A model generated the notes under the pieces. It saw only the letters and a program-made list of their open reading frames with translations, did not search any database and had not been told where the DNA came from. Made by a program: the position numbers and the translations under genes. A DNA stretch of 46,669 nt from an uncultured Alphaproteobacteria bacterium (GTDB lineage: Bacteria; Pseudomonadota; Alphaproteobacteria; Rhodospirillales; Rhodospirillaceae): positions 1-46,669 of the forward strand of contig CACGTM010000008.1 of assembly GCA_902575965.1 (NCBI GenBank). The letters are read 5' to 3'. This document shows, piece after piece, positions 17,084 to 25,720 of this stretch (position 1 is the stretch's first letter; every line of letters begins with the position of its first letter).

Positions 17084-17770
17084 TTAAATAATTTTAGTTG
17101 CGCCAAGAAAGGCTGTGCTTAATATACCAACCCAATACATATAGGCAATCATTCTTGAATTGCTGATTGATCTTTCAAGGGTAGACTCAACCTCAGTATT
17201 AGGTCCCTGAGCTAAAATTCTAAACATATCTGTCCATTCTCTCATGACAAACCTTAAATAGAGACCAATACAAAGCATGAGCGAATAGATCAGAATTTTT
17301 AATGAATACCAAAGGTCACCCTCCGCACCACTAAATGGCCCATACCCAACGAGAGATGCTGCTGAACAAAGAAATAATACTGGAATTAGAATAAACCTAA
17401 TCTTCTCATCGATTATAGTTAATCTTATACCTCTATCAGTCTCTCTATAGATAAATGCAGCCCAGCATAAGGAAAACCATACAAGAGTAATAAGCCACAT
17501 TGCTATAAGCCATTCTCCTCCTAGAGGTTGAACTCCCCACATAAAGCCCATATGTAATCCAAGAGGAAGTAAAAGAATGATTCCAGAACGCGCAAGGATA
17601 TCTATTCTATAGGCAGTTTCCATATGCCTTTTTCTCTCATCCATAGGAAGCTTTCTATTAATAACATTATATGAAGTTTGAAATACTCCCCATTCACCTC
17701 CAAGCCAATAAACCATTGCAACTATATGCAACCACCTCAGAACGTCTAAAGCCTCTAGATTAATAATCAT
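17084..17770 (-). CDS. CopD-like integral membrane protein
   Basis: A 228-residue membrane protein with about five to six predicted helices. The first helix LRWLHIVAMVYWLGGEWGVF matches the CopD/DUF2269-type pattern (WLHIxxxxxWLGG), where the His is thought to bind haem or copper. A second hydrophobic block (SGIILLLPLGLHMGFMWG) also has a His. Function in this family is uncertain: copper resistance or quinone-linked electron transfer. It is the last gene of the minus-strand unit that starts with the RutA-like monooxygenase; 64 bases separate it from the MFS gene. Confidence 0.72.
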   Translation of the reverse strand: MIINLEALDVLRWLHIVAMVYWLGGEWGVFQTSYNVINRKLPMDERKRHMETAYRIDILARSGIILLLPLGLHMGFMWGVQPLGGEWLIAMWLITLVWFSLCWAAFIYRETDRGIRLTIIDEKIRFILIPVLFLCSAASLVGYGPFSGAEGDLWYSLKILIYSLMLCIGLYLRFVMREWTDMFRILAQGPNTEVESTLERSISNSRMIAYMYWVGILSTAFLGATKII

Positions 17771-17834
17771 ATTTCTTATTCCTTACTATTTTTCTACATT
17801 ATAATAATATTTAAATTTGAAAAAATAAATATTA

Positions 17835-19088
17835 TTAATTCACTTTTATTTCATCTCTCACTGTTTTTGATGCAAGAGTAAAATGTACCCAGGCCCATAT
17901 GCTGCATACTAACGATACAACAAGGAGAGAGTACTTTAAGCTTGCATCACCGTAATTACTTATAAAAGCATCGCTCAGTATTCCAACAGCCTGAGGGCCG
18001 ATACCACCTGCAATTATATTTATAACAAGAATATTAATAGCTGAAGCAACAGCTCTGTTTTTTGGACCCGCTATTGTTTGAATGACATTATATGAAGGAC
18101 CAGCCTGCATAACACTTAAAAAGAATGGAATTGTTAAAGCAAAAAATGCTATTTGAGGAGTTGGCCATAAAAAAACGATTAGGTAAAATGGAGTAGCAAC
18201 TAGAATTGTATATCCAGAAATCCATAAATACCATCTTGGATCTTTTGAGCCAAGCCGATCACCAAGAACACCCCCAAGATATATTCCTGCAAGTTGAGAA
18301 AATCCTAAAACGAAGGCAAGCCAGGTTCCAATTTCAGAGATACTTAAATCATGTGTTCTATTAAAGAAAGATGGTAACCATCCTATCAAAGAAAGATAAA
18401 CTATTCCATGAACAGATTGACCAAGTGCACAATTTCTAAACGTTGGTTTAGAGAGGAGAAAAATAAAGACTTTCCAAAAACTTTCTCTTTCTCCATCATC
18501 AACTGCTCCATCAGACTCTCCTCTTATAGGTTCCTTTAAAAAGTAAAAAACAAAAAGAGCAAGAATTATTCCTGGAATGCCAAAAGCAAAAAGTGCAATT
18601 CTCCAACCATATAAATCTGTTATCCATCCGCCTAAGAGAAAACCCATAAGCAGCCCCACGGGAGACCCAAGTGCTACAATTGAAAGTGCTTTTGAGCGTT
18701 CATTTCTTTGAAAAGTATCTGAAACTATCGATTGCGATGGAGGGGTACATCCAGCTTGACCAACTCCAACTAATATTCTTGCGATTGTTAGCTGAATAAA
18801 GTTTTGTGCAGCACCGCAAAGGACCGTCATAAGACTCCAAATTCCTAGAGCAAAAGATATAATTTTCCTTCGAGAATAAATATCAGCAATTCTTGCAATG
18901 GGGATACCTAGAGTTGCATAAAAAAGAGTGAAGGCTAGTCCAGTCATGAAGCCTATTTGAGTATCAGAAAGATTCATGTCGGCTTTAATGTCTGGTATTA
19001 ATATTCCTAACATATATCTATCTGCATAATTAAAAAATGCAGTTAAAAAAAGTAAGAATAATGTCAGTTTTTTTGGATCTATTTTCAT
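17835..19088 (-). CDS. MFS transporter, spinster-like
   Basis: A 12-helix major facilitator of 417 residues. Typical sites are FFNYADRYMLGILIPDIKAD in helix 1, DTQIGFMTGLAFTLFYATLG, the loop 2-3 motif ARIADIYSRRKI and ARILVGVGQAG in helix 4. This style is common in catabolic clusters of sphingomonads and relatives, where it is assumed to carry aromatic or terpenoid-like organic acids. It lies 9 bases after the YeiH-type gene, so it is part of the same operon and is the likely uptake or efflux system for the compound treated by the flavin monooxygenase. Substrate not determined. Confidence 0.9.
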   Translation of the reverse strand: MKIDPKKLTLFLLFLTAFFNYADRYMLGILIPDIKADMNLSDTQIGFMTGLAFTLFYATLGIPIARIADIYSRRKIISFALGIWSLMTVLCGAAQNFIQLTIARILVGVGQAGCTPPSQSIVSDTFQRNERSKALSIVALGSPVGLLMGFLLGGWITDLYGWRIALFAFGIPGIILALFVFYFLKEPIRGESDGAVDDGERESFWKVFIFLLSKPTFRNCALGQSVHGIVYLSLIGWLPSFFNRTHDLSISEIGTWLAFVLGFSQLAGIYLGGVLGDRLGSKDPRWYLWISGYTILVATPFYLIVFLWPTPQIAFFALTIPFFLSVMQAGPSYNVIQTIAGPKNRAVASAINILVINIIAGGIGPQAVGILSDAFISNYGDASLKYSLLVVSLVCSIWAWVHFTLASKTVRDEIKVN

Positions 19089-19097
19089 TTGATTATA

Positions 19098-19961
19098 TTA
19101 ACCTATAAAGTTTTTTATAAGGACTACTGAGGCTGGAATAATTAATATCCATAAAATAAAAAAATGAAATAATGCTGTAAATTTAATTTCTCTTAATGAG
19201 TCCCTATTAATTTGAGTTCCGATACAGAAAAGACCAATAATAATAAACAGTTGTGAAAATTCTTTTATATAATTTTCTATTGTATCATTAAGGTTAAAAA
19301 TATTATTAAGAATAATTGCGATTATGAACAATAAGACGAAAATTGGAATTTTTATTTTACCTTTTGAAGAATAAACCCAAGATGTAAAGATAATAAGAGG
19401 GACTAAAAGTATCGTTCTAAAAGACTTTAGTATTGCAGCTGTTTGAGCTGATTCATCACTGTAAATAAATGCAGTTGCAATGACGGAACTTGTATCATGT
19501 ATGGCTAGTGCAGATAAAATTCCAAATTGTGTGTTATCTAACCCCAGAGAAATGCCGAACGATGGAAAGAATATAATGGAAATAATATTTAGAAAAAAAA
19601 GTATTGAGATAATACTAATGACATCAGAAGGTTTTGATTTTATTATTGGTGCTATTGCTGACACGGCAGTCCCCCCGCATATGGCAGCTGCGACTGAAAC
19701 CAAGTAAGAAATCTTTTTTTCTATTTTTAATGCCTTACCAATTAGCAGTCCTGAAAAAAATACAATAATAGAAAATATAATAATTAAAGGAAATAAACTA
19801 TTATCTAAATCAAGGAAGGATTTATAACTTATAGTAAAACCTAAAAAAACAATTCCGGTTTGTAAAAAGTTTGAACCAATCTTCTTTGTTATAAAATTTT
19901 TATCTAAATTTAATAGAAGAGAGAATGAGCAACCAAGTAATATAGAAACAAAATATAACAT
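19098..19961 (-). CDS. YeiH-family (PF03601) putative anion exporter
   Basis: A 287-residue membrane protein of the YeiH, putative sulfate exporter family. It shows the family sites AAAICGGTAVSAIAP near residue 95 and ALAIHDTSSVIATA near 160, with about nine to ten hydrophobic helices. It is shorter at the N-terminus than YeiH of E. coli (around 350 residues), lacking roughly the first helix or two; no better upstream start is seen because the RutA-like gene ends 13 bases before. Family transport of sulfate or sulfite is presumed, not proven. It sits between the monooxygenase and MFS genes. Confidence 0.85.
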   Translation of the reverse strand: MLYFVSILLGCSFSLLLNLDKNFITKKIGSNFLQTGIVFLGFTISYKSFLDLDNSLFPLIIIFSIIVFFSGLLIGKALKIEKKISYLVSVAAAICGGTAVSAIAPIIKSKPSDVISIISILFFLNIISIIFFPSFGISLGLDNTQFGILSALAIHDTSSVIATAFIYSDESAQTAAILKSFRTILLVPLIIFTSWVYSSKGKIKIPIFVLLFIIAIILNNIFNLNDTIENYIKEFSQLFIIIGLFCIGTQINRDSLREIKFTALFHFFILWILIIPASVVLIKNFIG

Positions 19962-19974
19962 AAAATATTTAGAA

Positions 19975-21036
19975 TTATTTTCTTGATTCTAATTTTGGAA
20001 GTATTTTTTCTCCGAATATATCAATATCATTTTCAAAGTCTGGAAAAGCAAACATACATGCTTCAACATTAGCTTCATAATGAACTCTATCTAGGTAAGA
20101 TGCAATTTTTGAATATGAGCCAACAAGGGTTGGGAGTCCCATGAACATAGATTTTTTCTTAAGACTTCTAGACATTCCATCTGATTTATCTAGTTCTGCC
20201 TGACCAACTAAATTCTTAATAGCAACTTCATCTGCGCCATCAACTATATATTCAAATCTTTTTTCTGCCTCTTGATCTGTTTCAGCCGCAATTATATTAA
20301 AGAGTGCTATTGTTCCTACATTTCTTTTGTAATGATCTGCTCTTTCTTGAAGTCTTGAAGTTATGGATTGAAATGTTTTTATATCACTCTCAATGTCATT
20401 ACTATTTCCGCCAGCAATTACAAAATTCCTTTCTCCCATTGCAGCAGTAAAGTCAATACCATTGTCGGATTGTCCTGCACACACAATATCAATATTTGTT
20501 GTTGGTTTAGGACTAATTTGAGCATCGGTCATTTTAAAATATTTGCCTTTAAAATCAGATTTACCTGTAGACCATAAATCTCTCAGAACGGTGACATATT
20601 CTTTTGCATAATCATAGCGTGTTTTAAAAAATTCATCTCCGGGCCAAAGACCCATTTGATTAAATTCTTCTTTAAACCACCCTGAAACGATATTTAATCC
20701 AAATCGTGATGGGCACACTGCTTCAATTGTTGAAGCCATTCTTGCTGCAACAGCAGGATGAAGGGAGAGGTTTGTTACAGATGGTATTAGCTTAATTTTT
20801 CTTGTTACAGGAGCTAATGATGCGGTCAACGTAAATGAATCAAGTGCATGGTCCCAATATTCAGTTTCACCACCAAATCCTCTAAATTTTACCATTGATA
20901 AAGCAAAGTTGAACCCAAGCTCCTCACATTTTAATGTAACATCTCTATTAAGTTCCCATGTTGGCCATGTAGGTGGAACATTCTTTGATATAATGAAGCC
21001 ACCTTTTGCTATTGGTAAAAATATCCCTATTTCCAT
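19975..21036 (-). CDS. RutA-like flavin-dependent monooxygenase (LLM family), copy 1
   Basis: A luciferase-like monooxygenase of 353 residues closely resembling pyrimidine monooxygenase RutA over its full length: ALSMVKFRGFGGETEYWDH, FGLNIVSGW, QMGLWPGDEFF, LRDLWSTGKSDFKGKYFKM and VCAGQSDNG. Asn115, Glu124, Arg140-Tyr141 and Ser190 fall at the same numbers I recall for the FMN contacts of E. coli RutA. RutA opens the uracil ring with O2 and FMNH2. I chose ATG 21036 over GTG 21045 because MEIGIFLP aligns with the family start. No rutB-E gene is present, so the true substrate may differ. It is the first gene of the minus-strand operon and divergent from the Mo hydroxylase. Confidence 0.88.
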   Translation of the reverse strand: MEIGIFLPIAKGGFIISKNVPPTWPTWELNRDVTLKCEELGFNFALSMVKFRGFGGETEYWDHALDSFTLTASLAPVTRKIKLIPSVTNLSLHPAVAARMASTIEAVCPSRFGLNIVSGWFKEEFNQMGLWPGDEFFKTRYDYAKEYVTVLRDLWSTGKSDFKGKYFKMTDAQISPKPTTNIDIVCAGQSDNGIDFTAAMGERNFVIAGGNSNDIESDIKTFQSITSRLQERADHYKRNVGTIALFNIIAAETDQEAEKRFEYIVDGADEVAIKNLVGQAELDKSDGMSRSLKKKSMFMGLPTLVGSYSKIASYLDRVHYEANVEACMFAFPDFENDIDIFGEKILPKLESRK

Positions 21037-21107
21037 AACGAACACTCAATCACTGTTTTAATTTACGTATTATGATTCCACATATTAAGACTTTTATCAA
21101 CAAGCCT

Positions 21108-21126
21108 GATAATGATAATCAGTCGC
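21108..21126. promoter_or_regulatory. Fur-box-like operator
   Basis: Bases 21108-21126 read GATAATGATAATCAGTCGC, matching 16 of 19 positions of the classic Fur box (GATAATGATAATCATTATC). It lies between the divergent RutA-like gene (72 bases upstream of its ATG) and the molybdenum hydroxylase operon (about 185 bases upstream of its TTG). Placement fits control of the minus-strand unit and possibly both. AT-rich DNA can give partial matches by chance, so this remains a candidate. Confidence 0.5.
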
Positions 21127-21297
21127 AATATTTTTGATAACTATTACTAAAATAATATTGATGTAAATTGTACATTATCAGAAAAGGATAATCCTTAAAA
21201 AATTAATTATTTAATATCTTTAGGTTATTTGCTATGCATTTGATTTACTTTAAGGCAATATTGCTAATGTTAGCGTTAAAAAAGGTATTATTTTTCT

Positions 21298-21303
21298 AAG
21301 GAG
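21298..21303 (+). promoter_or_regulatory. Ribosome site fixing a TTG start
   Basis: AAGGAG lies 7 bases before TTG 21311. No ATG in this frame is near, and the protein N-terminus aligns with the family from here, so TTG is the start codon of the molybdenum hydroxylase large subunit. Confidence 0.85.
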
Positions 21304-21310
21304 ATAAACT

Positions 21311-23710
21311 TTGGGCAACAACGACGAAAATTCAGATCTTTATGTAGGAAAATCTGTTCGTACCCTTGAGGGTAAGGGACCAGTTTCAGGTAGGGCAAAA
21401 TACACTAGTGATTTTAATTTCGATGGGCAATTATATGCTCATATCCTCCGCAGTCCGCATGCTTCGGCAGATATCAAATCAATCGATACATCTGCAGCTG
21501 AAAAAATATCAGGCGTTGTTAAAGTATTAACTGGAGAAGAGGCGGCTAAATATATAGATCCTATACCACATTATATAGACCCAACTGGACTTGGTGGAAA
21601 AGTTGCTACAATAAGATGTTTGGCTTTAGATTACGTTTGGTGTTATGGACAGCCAGTTGCTGTTGTTGTTGCTGAAGAAAAAAGAATTGCTCAGTATGCA
21701 GTTTCTAAGATTAATGTTGATTATGATATTAAAGACCCTGTTATAGATCCAGCGCTTGCTCTAAGGGAAGACGCTAAACCAGTCGTAAGAGATTGGGATA
21801 GTAATTTAATTACGCAACTTCCTTTTTCTAATGGTGATCCAGAAAAAGCGATAAGCTCTGCTGACGAGGTAATTCAAACAGAGGTTAAGGTTCATAGATT
21901 TTCTACACAGCCGATAGAAACAAGGTGTTATAATGCTGTATGGGAAGCAGAAACAGAAAGTATTACCTTATACGGAACTGTTCAAAATCCTCATCCTCTT
22001 AGAAATGTCTTATCCAAAGTTTTAAGAATGCCAGAAAATAAAATCAGGATTCATGCTCCCACTATTGGTGGTGCATTTGGTTTAAAGATGCATGGTCATC
22101 CTGAAGAAGGTTTAATGTGTATTCTTTCTAAGCTGACAAGAAGACCAGTTAAGTGGGTAGAGAGTAGAGAAGAATGCCTTCTCGTTGGGGCGCGTGAACA
22201 GGTCCATAATGTTGAGCTTGCTGTAAAGAAAGATGGTACAATAACCGCTTTGAGAGATAACTTTGTTGCTAACACGGGAGCCCCATCTGCTACGCCTGGT
22301 TGGGCAATGTCATTCCTAACGGGATTGACCATGCCTGGTCCTTATGCAGTTAGAAATTTAGATGTTTTATTATCTGCTGTTGTTACCAATAAACCAGGGT
22401 GGAATGCTTCTAGAGGCTATGGAAAAGAAGTCACCGCAATGGCTTTAGAAATATCAATTGATAATGCAGCAAGGCAACTTGGAATTGATCCCCTTGAGAT
22501 GCGCTGTAAAAATTTTATAAAGTCGGATCAGTTTCCTTATGATAGCCCAACCGGATTAATTTATGACTCTGGAGATTATTCGGGAGTTTTAATGAAAGCA
22601 GCAAAGGCAATCGATTATGAAGGCTGGAAAGTAAAACAAAAAGAAGCTCTTAAAGAGGGAAGGTATATAGGTATTGGAATTGGTTTTGAGTTAACACCAG
22701 AAGGTGGGGCTGTTCCTGGAACATTAGTAGCTGGGTATGATACCTCTTCTGTAAAAGTTGGTCCTGATGGGTCAGTTCGAGTTTTAACAGGCGTGACTTC
22801 TCCTGGGTCAGGAAACCCAACTGGTATAGCTCAAATTGTTGCTGATGAACTTGGCGTAAAACTTGATACGATAGAAGTAATACAAGGCGATACAACAACC
22901 TGTCCATATGGTTTCGGCAATGCATCTGGTCGTTCCACAATAGTGGGCGGAGGTTCAGCTGCAAAAGCCGCTAAGAAGGTTAGAGAGAAAATTATTAAAG
23001 TTGCAGCTGCATTAATGGAAGTTGATGAGAAAACTGTAAACTTAATTCAAGGAAATATAACATCTGGCGATAAATCAATTTCATTAGAGGAAGTATGTTA
23101 TGCGGTTTATACTCGAGCATATGATGTTGCATCAGTTGTTGAGCCGCCTCTTGAATCAACTGCAACCTTCAAGCCTGGTTTAATAAGACATACCCCAGAT
23201 GAAAATGGAAGAATTAATCCTTACCCAAGTTATTCCAATGCAGGCTTTATTGCTATTACCGAAGTTGATATTGAGACTGGGCAAACAAAACTTCTTAAAA
23301 TTTCTGTTGCACATGATTGTGGTAAAGCCATAAATCCTATTCTTGTTGAGGGGCAGGCTAATGGAGCTATTTCTTTTGGTATTGGTGGCTCAATGAGTGA
23401 GAATATAGTTTTTGATGAAAACGGTCGTCAGTTAACGAACAATTTTATGGATTATGTTATGCCTCGAGCACATGATGTTCCTGAAATTTTACAATCACAT
23501 CATGATAGCCCAAACCCAGTGACGTATATGGGATTAAAGGGAGCAGGGGAAGCTGGTGTTGGTGGTTCTGCTTCAGCAATAGTAAATTCTGTTAATAATG
23601 CACTTTCACCTTTTGGTGTTTTAATAACTGACTTGCCTTTAACAGCGCCACGCGTTTGGGCAGCTATTCAGTTAGCACGAAAAAATCAGCCACAACGTAA
23701 GGTCGCTTAA
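21311..23710 (+). CDS. Molybdenum hydroxylase large subunit (xanthine dehydrogenase family)
   Basis: The 799-residue molybdopterin-binding subunit of a xanthine-dehydrogenase-type hydroxylase. It has the N-terminal domain start VGKSVRTLEGKGPVSGRAKY, the Mo-cofactor loop GGAFGLK near residue 252, ASRGYGKE in the active-site area, ASGRSTIVGGGSAAKA and the catalytic Glu in KGAGEAGVGG near residue 745. The CO dehydrogenase signature with the Cys-Ser-Phe-Arg loop is absent, so it is not a CO oxidiser. These enzymes insert a water-derived oxygen into an N-heterocycle or aldehyde. The small subunits follow directly (23713 and 24597) in the CoxLMS-like order L-M-S. The substrate is inferred only from context. 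Confidence 0.93.
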   Translation: MGNNDENSDLYVGKSVRTLEGKGPVSGRAKYTSDFNFDGQLYAHILRSPHASADIKSIDTSAAEKISGVVKVLTGEEAAKYIDPIPHYIDPTGLGGKVATIRCLALDYVWCYGQPVAVVVAEEKRIAQYAVSKINVDYDIKDPVIDPALALREDAKPVVRDWDSNLITQLPFSNGDPEKAISSADEVIQTEVKVHRFSTQPIETRCYNAVWEAETESITLYGTVQNPHPLRNVLSKVLRMPENKIRIHAPTIGGAFGLKMHGHPEEGLMCILSKLTRRPVKWVESREECLLVGAREQVHNVELAVKKDGTITALRDNFVANTGAPSATPGWAMSFLTGLTMPGPYAVRNLDVLLSAVVTNKPGWNASRGYGKEVTAMALEISIDNAARQLGIDPLEMRCKNFIKSDQFPYDSPTGLIYDSGDYSGVLMKAAKAIDYEGWKVKQKEALKEGRYIGIGIGFELTPEGGAVPGTLVAGYDTSSVKVGPDGSVRVLTGVTSPGSGNPTGIAQIVADELGVKLDTIEVIQGDTTTCPYGFGNASGRSTIVGGGSAAKAAKKVREKIIKVAAALMEVDEKTVNLIQGNITSGDKSISLEEVCYAVYTRAYDVASVVEPPLESTATFKPGLIRHTPDENGRINPYPSYSNAGFIAITEVDIETGQTKLLKISVAHDCGKAINPILVEGQANGAISFGIGGSMSENIVFDENGRQLTNNFMDYVMPRAHDVPEILQSHHDSPNPVTYMGLKGAGEAGVGGSASAIVNSVNNALSPFGVLITDLPLTAPRVWAAIQLARKNQPQRKVA

Positions 23711-23712
23711 TA

Positions 23713-24576
23713 ATGAGTTTGTATCCACAATTTGCTAAACCCAATACAACAGAGCAAGCTTCTCAACTTCTTTCTGGCTTATCTACTGGGGCGGTAATCA
23801 TTGCCGGTGGTCAGGAGATTATGCCTTCTGTTAATTATGGTCATTTAATGCCAAGTGTTTATGTGGATATAAATTCTCTTAAAGATTTGGTAGGTATTAA
23901 TTTTGAAAATAATGAATTATCAATTGGCGCTTTAACGGTACACAGAGACATTCAAAATAATGAATTAGTTAAAGAACATGTGCCATTATTATCCTATGCA
24001 GCTCAATGGGTGGGTGGAGGATGGCAAGTGCATAACAGGGGAACTATTGGTGGCAATATTGTATCAATGCACCCTTTGTATGATATCATTCCATCACTGC
24101 TTATTTTAGACGCAGAGGTTGAAATTATTTCTGCTGCGGGAACCAACAGAGTATCTATAAGTGATTTATTAAATGATACGTCTCATGGTTTAGGAAGTAA
24201 AAGTATTTTATCCAAGATTATAATCAAACCAATGTCAAAGAGTTTAGGCTGGGCATATGAAAAATTAAAAATAACTTCTGGTGGCTATGGTTCTGCAAAT
24301 TCAGCAGCAATTGTTGAAACTAAAAACTCAAAAATTATAAGCCTAAGAGTCTCTGTGGGTGCAGTCTCACCACTGCCAGTTGATATAAGTAGCTCTTTGT
24401 CTAGTTTAATTGGTAACGAGTGGAATGATAGTTTAAACGACATAATTACTTCAAAATGTTCTTCTCTTTTTGACGATGCTCTGTCAGATCAACAGGGTGA
24501 TGATCAATGGAGACGGTCTATGGCTTCTGTTATGGCAATTAGGTCTATTAAGGCAGCACTCAAAAAAATAGAATAA
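23713..24576 (+). CDS. Molybdenum hydroxylase FAD-binding subunit
   Basis: The 287-residue medium subunit (CoxM/XdhB type) that carries FAD between the 2Fe-2S centres and the electron acceptor. Features are the N-terminal loop AGGQEIMPSVNYG near residue 37, VGGGWQVHNRGTIGGNIVSM near 100 (the conserved RGTIGG pyrophosphate-binding turn) and the C-terminal CO_deh_flav_C-type domain. The gene begins 2 bases after the large-subunit stop and 20 bases separate it from the small-subunit gene, a clear operon. Confidence 0.92.
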   Translation: MSLYPQFAKPNTTEQASQLLSGLSTGAVIIAGGQEIMPSVNYGHLMPSVYVDINSLKDLVGINFENNELSIGALTVHRDIQNNELVKEHVPLLSYAAQWVGGGWQVHNRGTIGGNIVSMHPLYDIIPSLLILDAEVEIISAAGTNRVSISDLLNDTSHGLGSKSILSKIIIKPMSKSLGWAYEKLKITSGGYGSANSAAIVETKNSKIISLRVSVGAVSPLPVDISSSLSSLIGNEWNDSLNDIITSKCSSLFDDALSDQQGDDQWRRSMASVMAIRSIKAALKKIE

Positions 24577-24596
24577 TGGATATATAGGTGTGATTT

Positions 24597-25097
24597 ATGG
24601 AAGATTTACTTGAAGATACAGTATTAATTCAGCTTAGAATAAATGGTAAATACCACGAACTTGAAATTTCTCCATCAGTTTCGCTTTTAGATCTTTTGAG
24701 GGATGAATTAAATTTTAAAGGTACTCATATGGGGTGCATGACTGGCCATTGCGGGGCATGTACAGTAATGATAAACGGTAAGACGGCTAAATCATGTATC
24801 ACTCTTGCGTCCACACTTTCCAATGTTGATATTACAACAATAGAAGGCCTTTCTGATGAGGAGGGAAATTTAAGTCCACTTCAAGAATCTTTCTGGAATA
24901 CTGCTGGATTTCAGTGTGGATATTGTGCGCCTGGGATGCTTTTTCTAACTAAAGAACTTTTAGAGGATAATCCAAATCCAACTGATGATGAAATTAAAAC
25001 AGCTTTAGAGGGTACACTCTGTCGTTGCACAGGTTACCAAAGCCTTATAAGAGCTGTGAAAGACGCTGCAGAAAATATATCTGCTTCTAAAAGTTAA
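24597..25097 (+). CDS. Molybdenum hydroxylase 2Fe-2S subunit
   Basis: The 166-residue small subunit (CoxS type) with two [2Fe-2S] clusters. The plant-ferredoxin-type site is GCMTGHCGACTV near residue 46 with a further Cys in KSCITLAS, and the C-terminal helical domain has CGYCAPGM and LCRCTGYQ. All expected cysteines are present. About fifteen extra residues precede the usual start (ILIQLRINGKYHELEI region). It completes the three-subunit enzyme and is followed by the ureidoglycolate-lyase-like gene after 17 bases. Confidence 0.94.
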   Translation: MEDLLEDTVLIQLRINGKYHELEISPSVSLLDLLRDELNFKGTHMGCMTGHCGACTVMINGKTAKSCITLASTLSNVDITTIEGLSDEEGNLSPLQESFWNTAGFQCGYCAPGMLFLTKELLEDNPNPTDDEIKTALEGTLCRCTGYQSLIRAVKDAAENISASKS

Positions 25098-25114
25098 ATA
25101 AAAGGAATGTTAAA

Positions 25115-25678
25115 ATGAGCAATAAACCTGAAGTAAAAACAATACAGGTGCAAAAAGCAACACCTGAAGCACTTAAACCATATGGTGATATTCTTGGATA
25201 TGATGAAACGGTAGAACCAATGCCAATAGAATTCTATGGAGGGGCTGCAAAAGTTAGGCGCGTTGCAGATTTTGTTTCACAAAGTCCTACGGAGATGCCA
25301 GTTGTTACACTGCAGAGACGTCCACTTGATGTAAGGTGGATGGAGAGACACTTCAAACATACGCAAGCATTTATTTCTTTAGGATCAAAACCTTTTGTTG
25401 CTTGTTTTGCTCCCCCAAATGACAAAGAGCTTCCTGATTTAGACAAAGTTGAAGCGTTCTTATTTGATGGCAGTAGTGGATTTGTTATGAAAATTGGTAC
25501 ATGGCATGAGTTTCCTTTTGCTTTAGTTGATAATACAAATATTTTAGTTATTCTTACAAAAGAAGCTACAGAAGGTTTGGTAAAAGATAATGTCGTTCAG
25601 GACGAGGCGTTGAGTTCTGACTTAGAAAAGAAAGATCTTTTAGCCAGAGAAAATATTACTTTCCGGTTAGCTCTTTAA
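25115..25678 (+). CDS. Ureidoglycolate lyase-like (AllA superfamily) protein
   Basis: A 187-residue cupin-fold protein of the PF04115 family. It matches AllA at KATPEALKPYGDILG, at MERHFKHTQAFISLGSKPF and at the WHEF block (KIGTWHEFPFALVD), the last corresponding to the conserved GxWHxP turn. AllA splits ureidoglycolate into glyoxylate and urea. The sequence is longer and more acidic than AllA, so the substrate may be another ureido or amide acid. Ribosome site AAAGGA before ATG 25115. It follows the Mo hydroxylase and precedes the aminotransferase, consistent with a step after ring opening. Confidence 0.8.
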   Translation: MSNKPEVKTIQVQKATPEALKPYGDILGYDETVEPMPIEFYGGAAKVRRVADFVSQSPTEMPVVTLQRRPLDVRWMERHFKHTQAFISLGSKPFVACFAPPNDKELPDLDKVEAFLFDGSSGFVMKIGTWHEFPFALVDNTNILVILTKEATEGLVKDNVVQDEALSSDLEKKDLLARENITFRLAL

Positions 25679-25720
25679 GTCTTAATCTCTGTAAAAATAT
25701 GATTAAAGGTATTTAGCATA

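Noticed and set aside
22650-22964. 104-residue open frame antisense to the Mo hydroxylase large subunit
   Set aside because: Low-complexity Leu/Gln-rich translation typical of reading a real gene backwards; no ribosome site.
21311-25097. Aerobic CO dehydrogenase (CoxLMS) reading of the Mo enzyme
   Set aside because: Subunit order fits, but the Cys-containing active-site loop of form I CoxL is missing in the large subunit.
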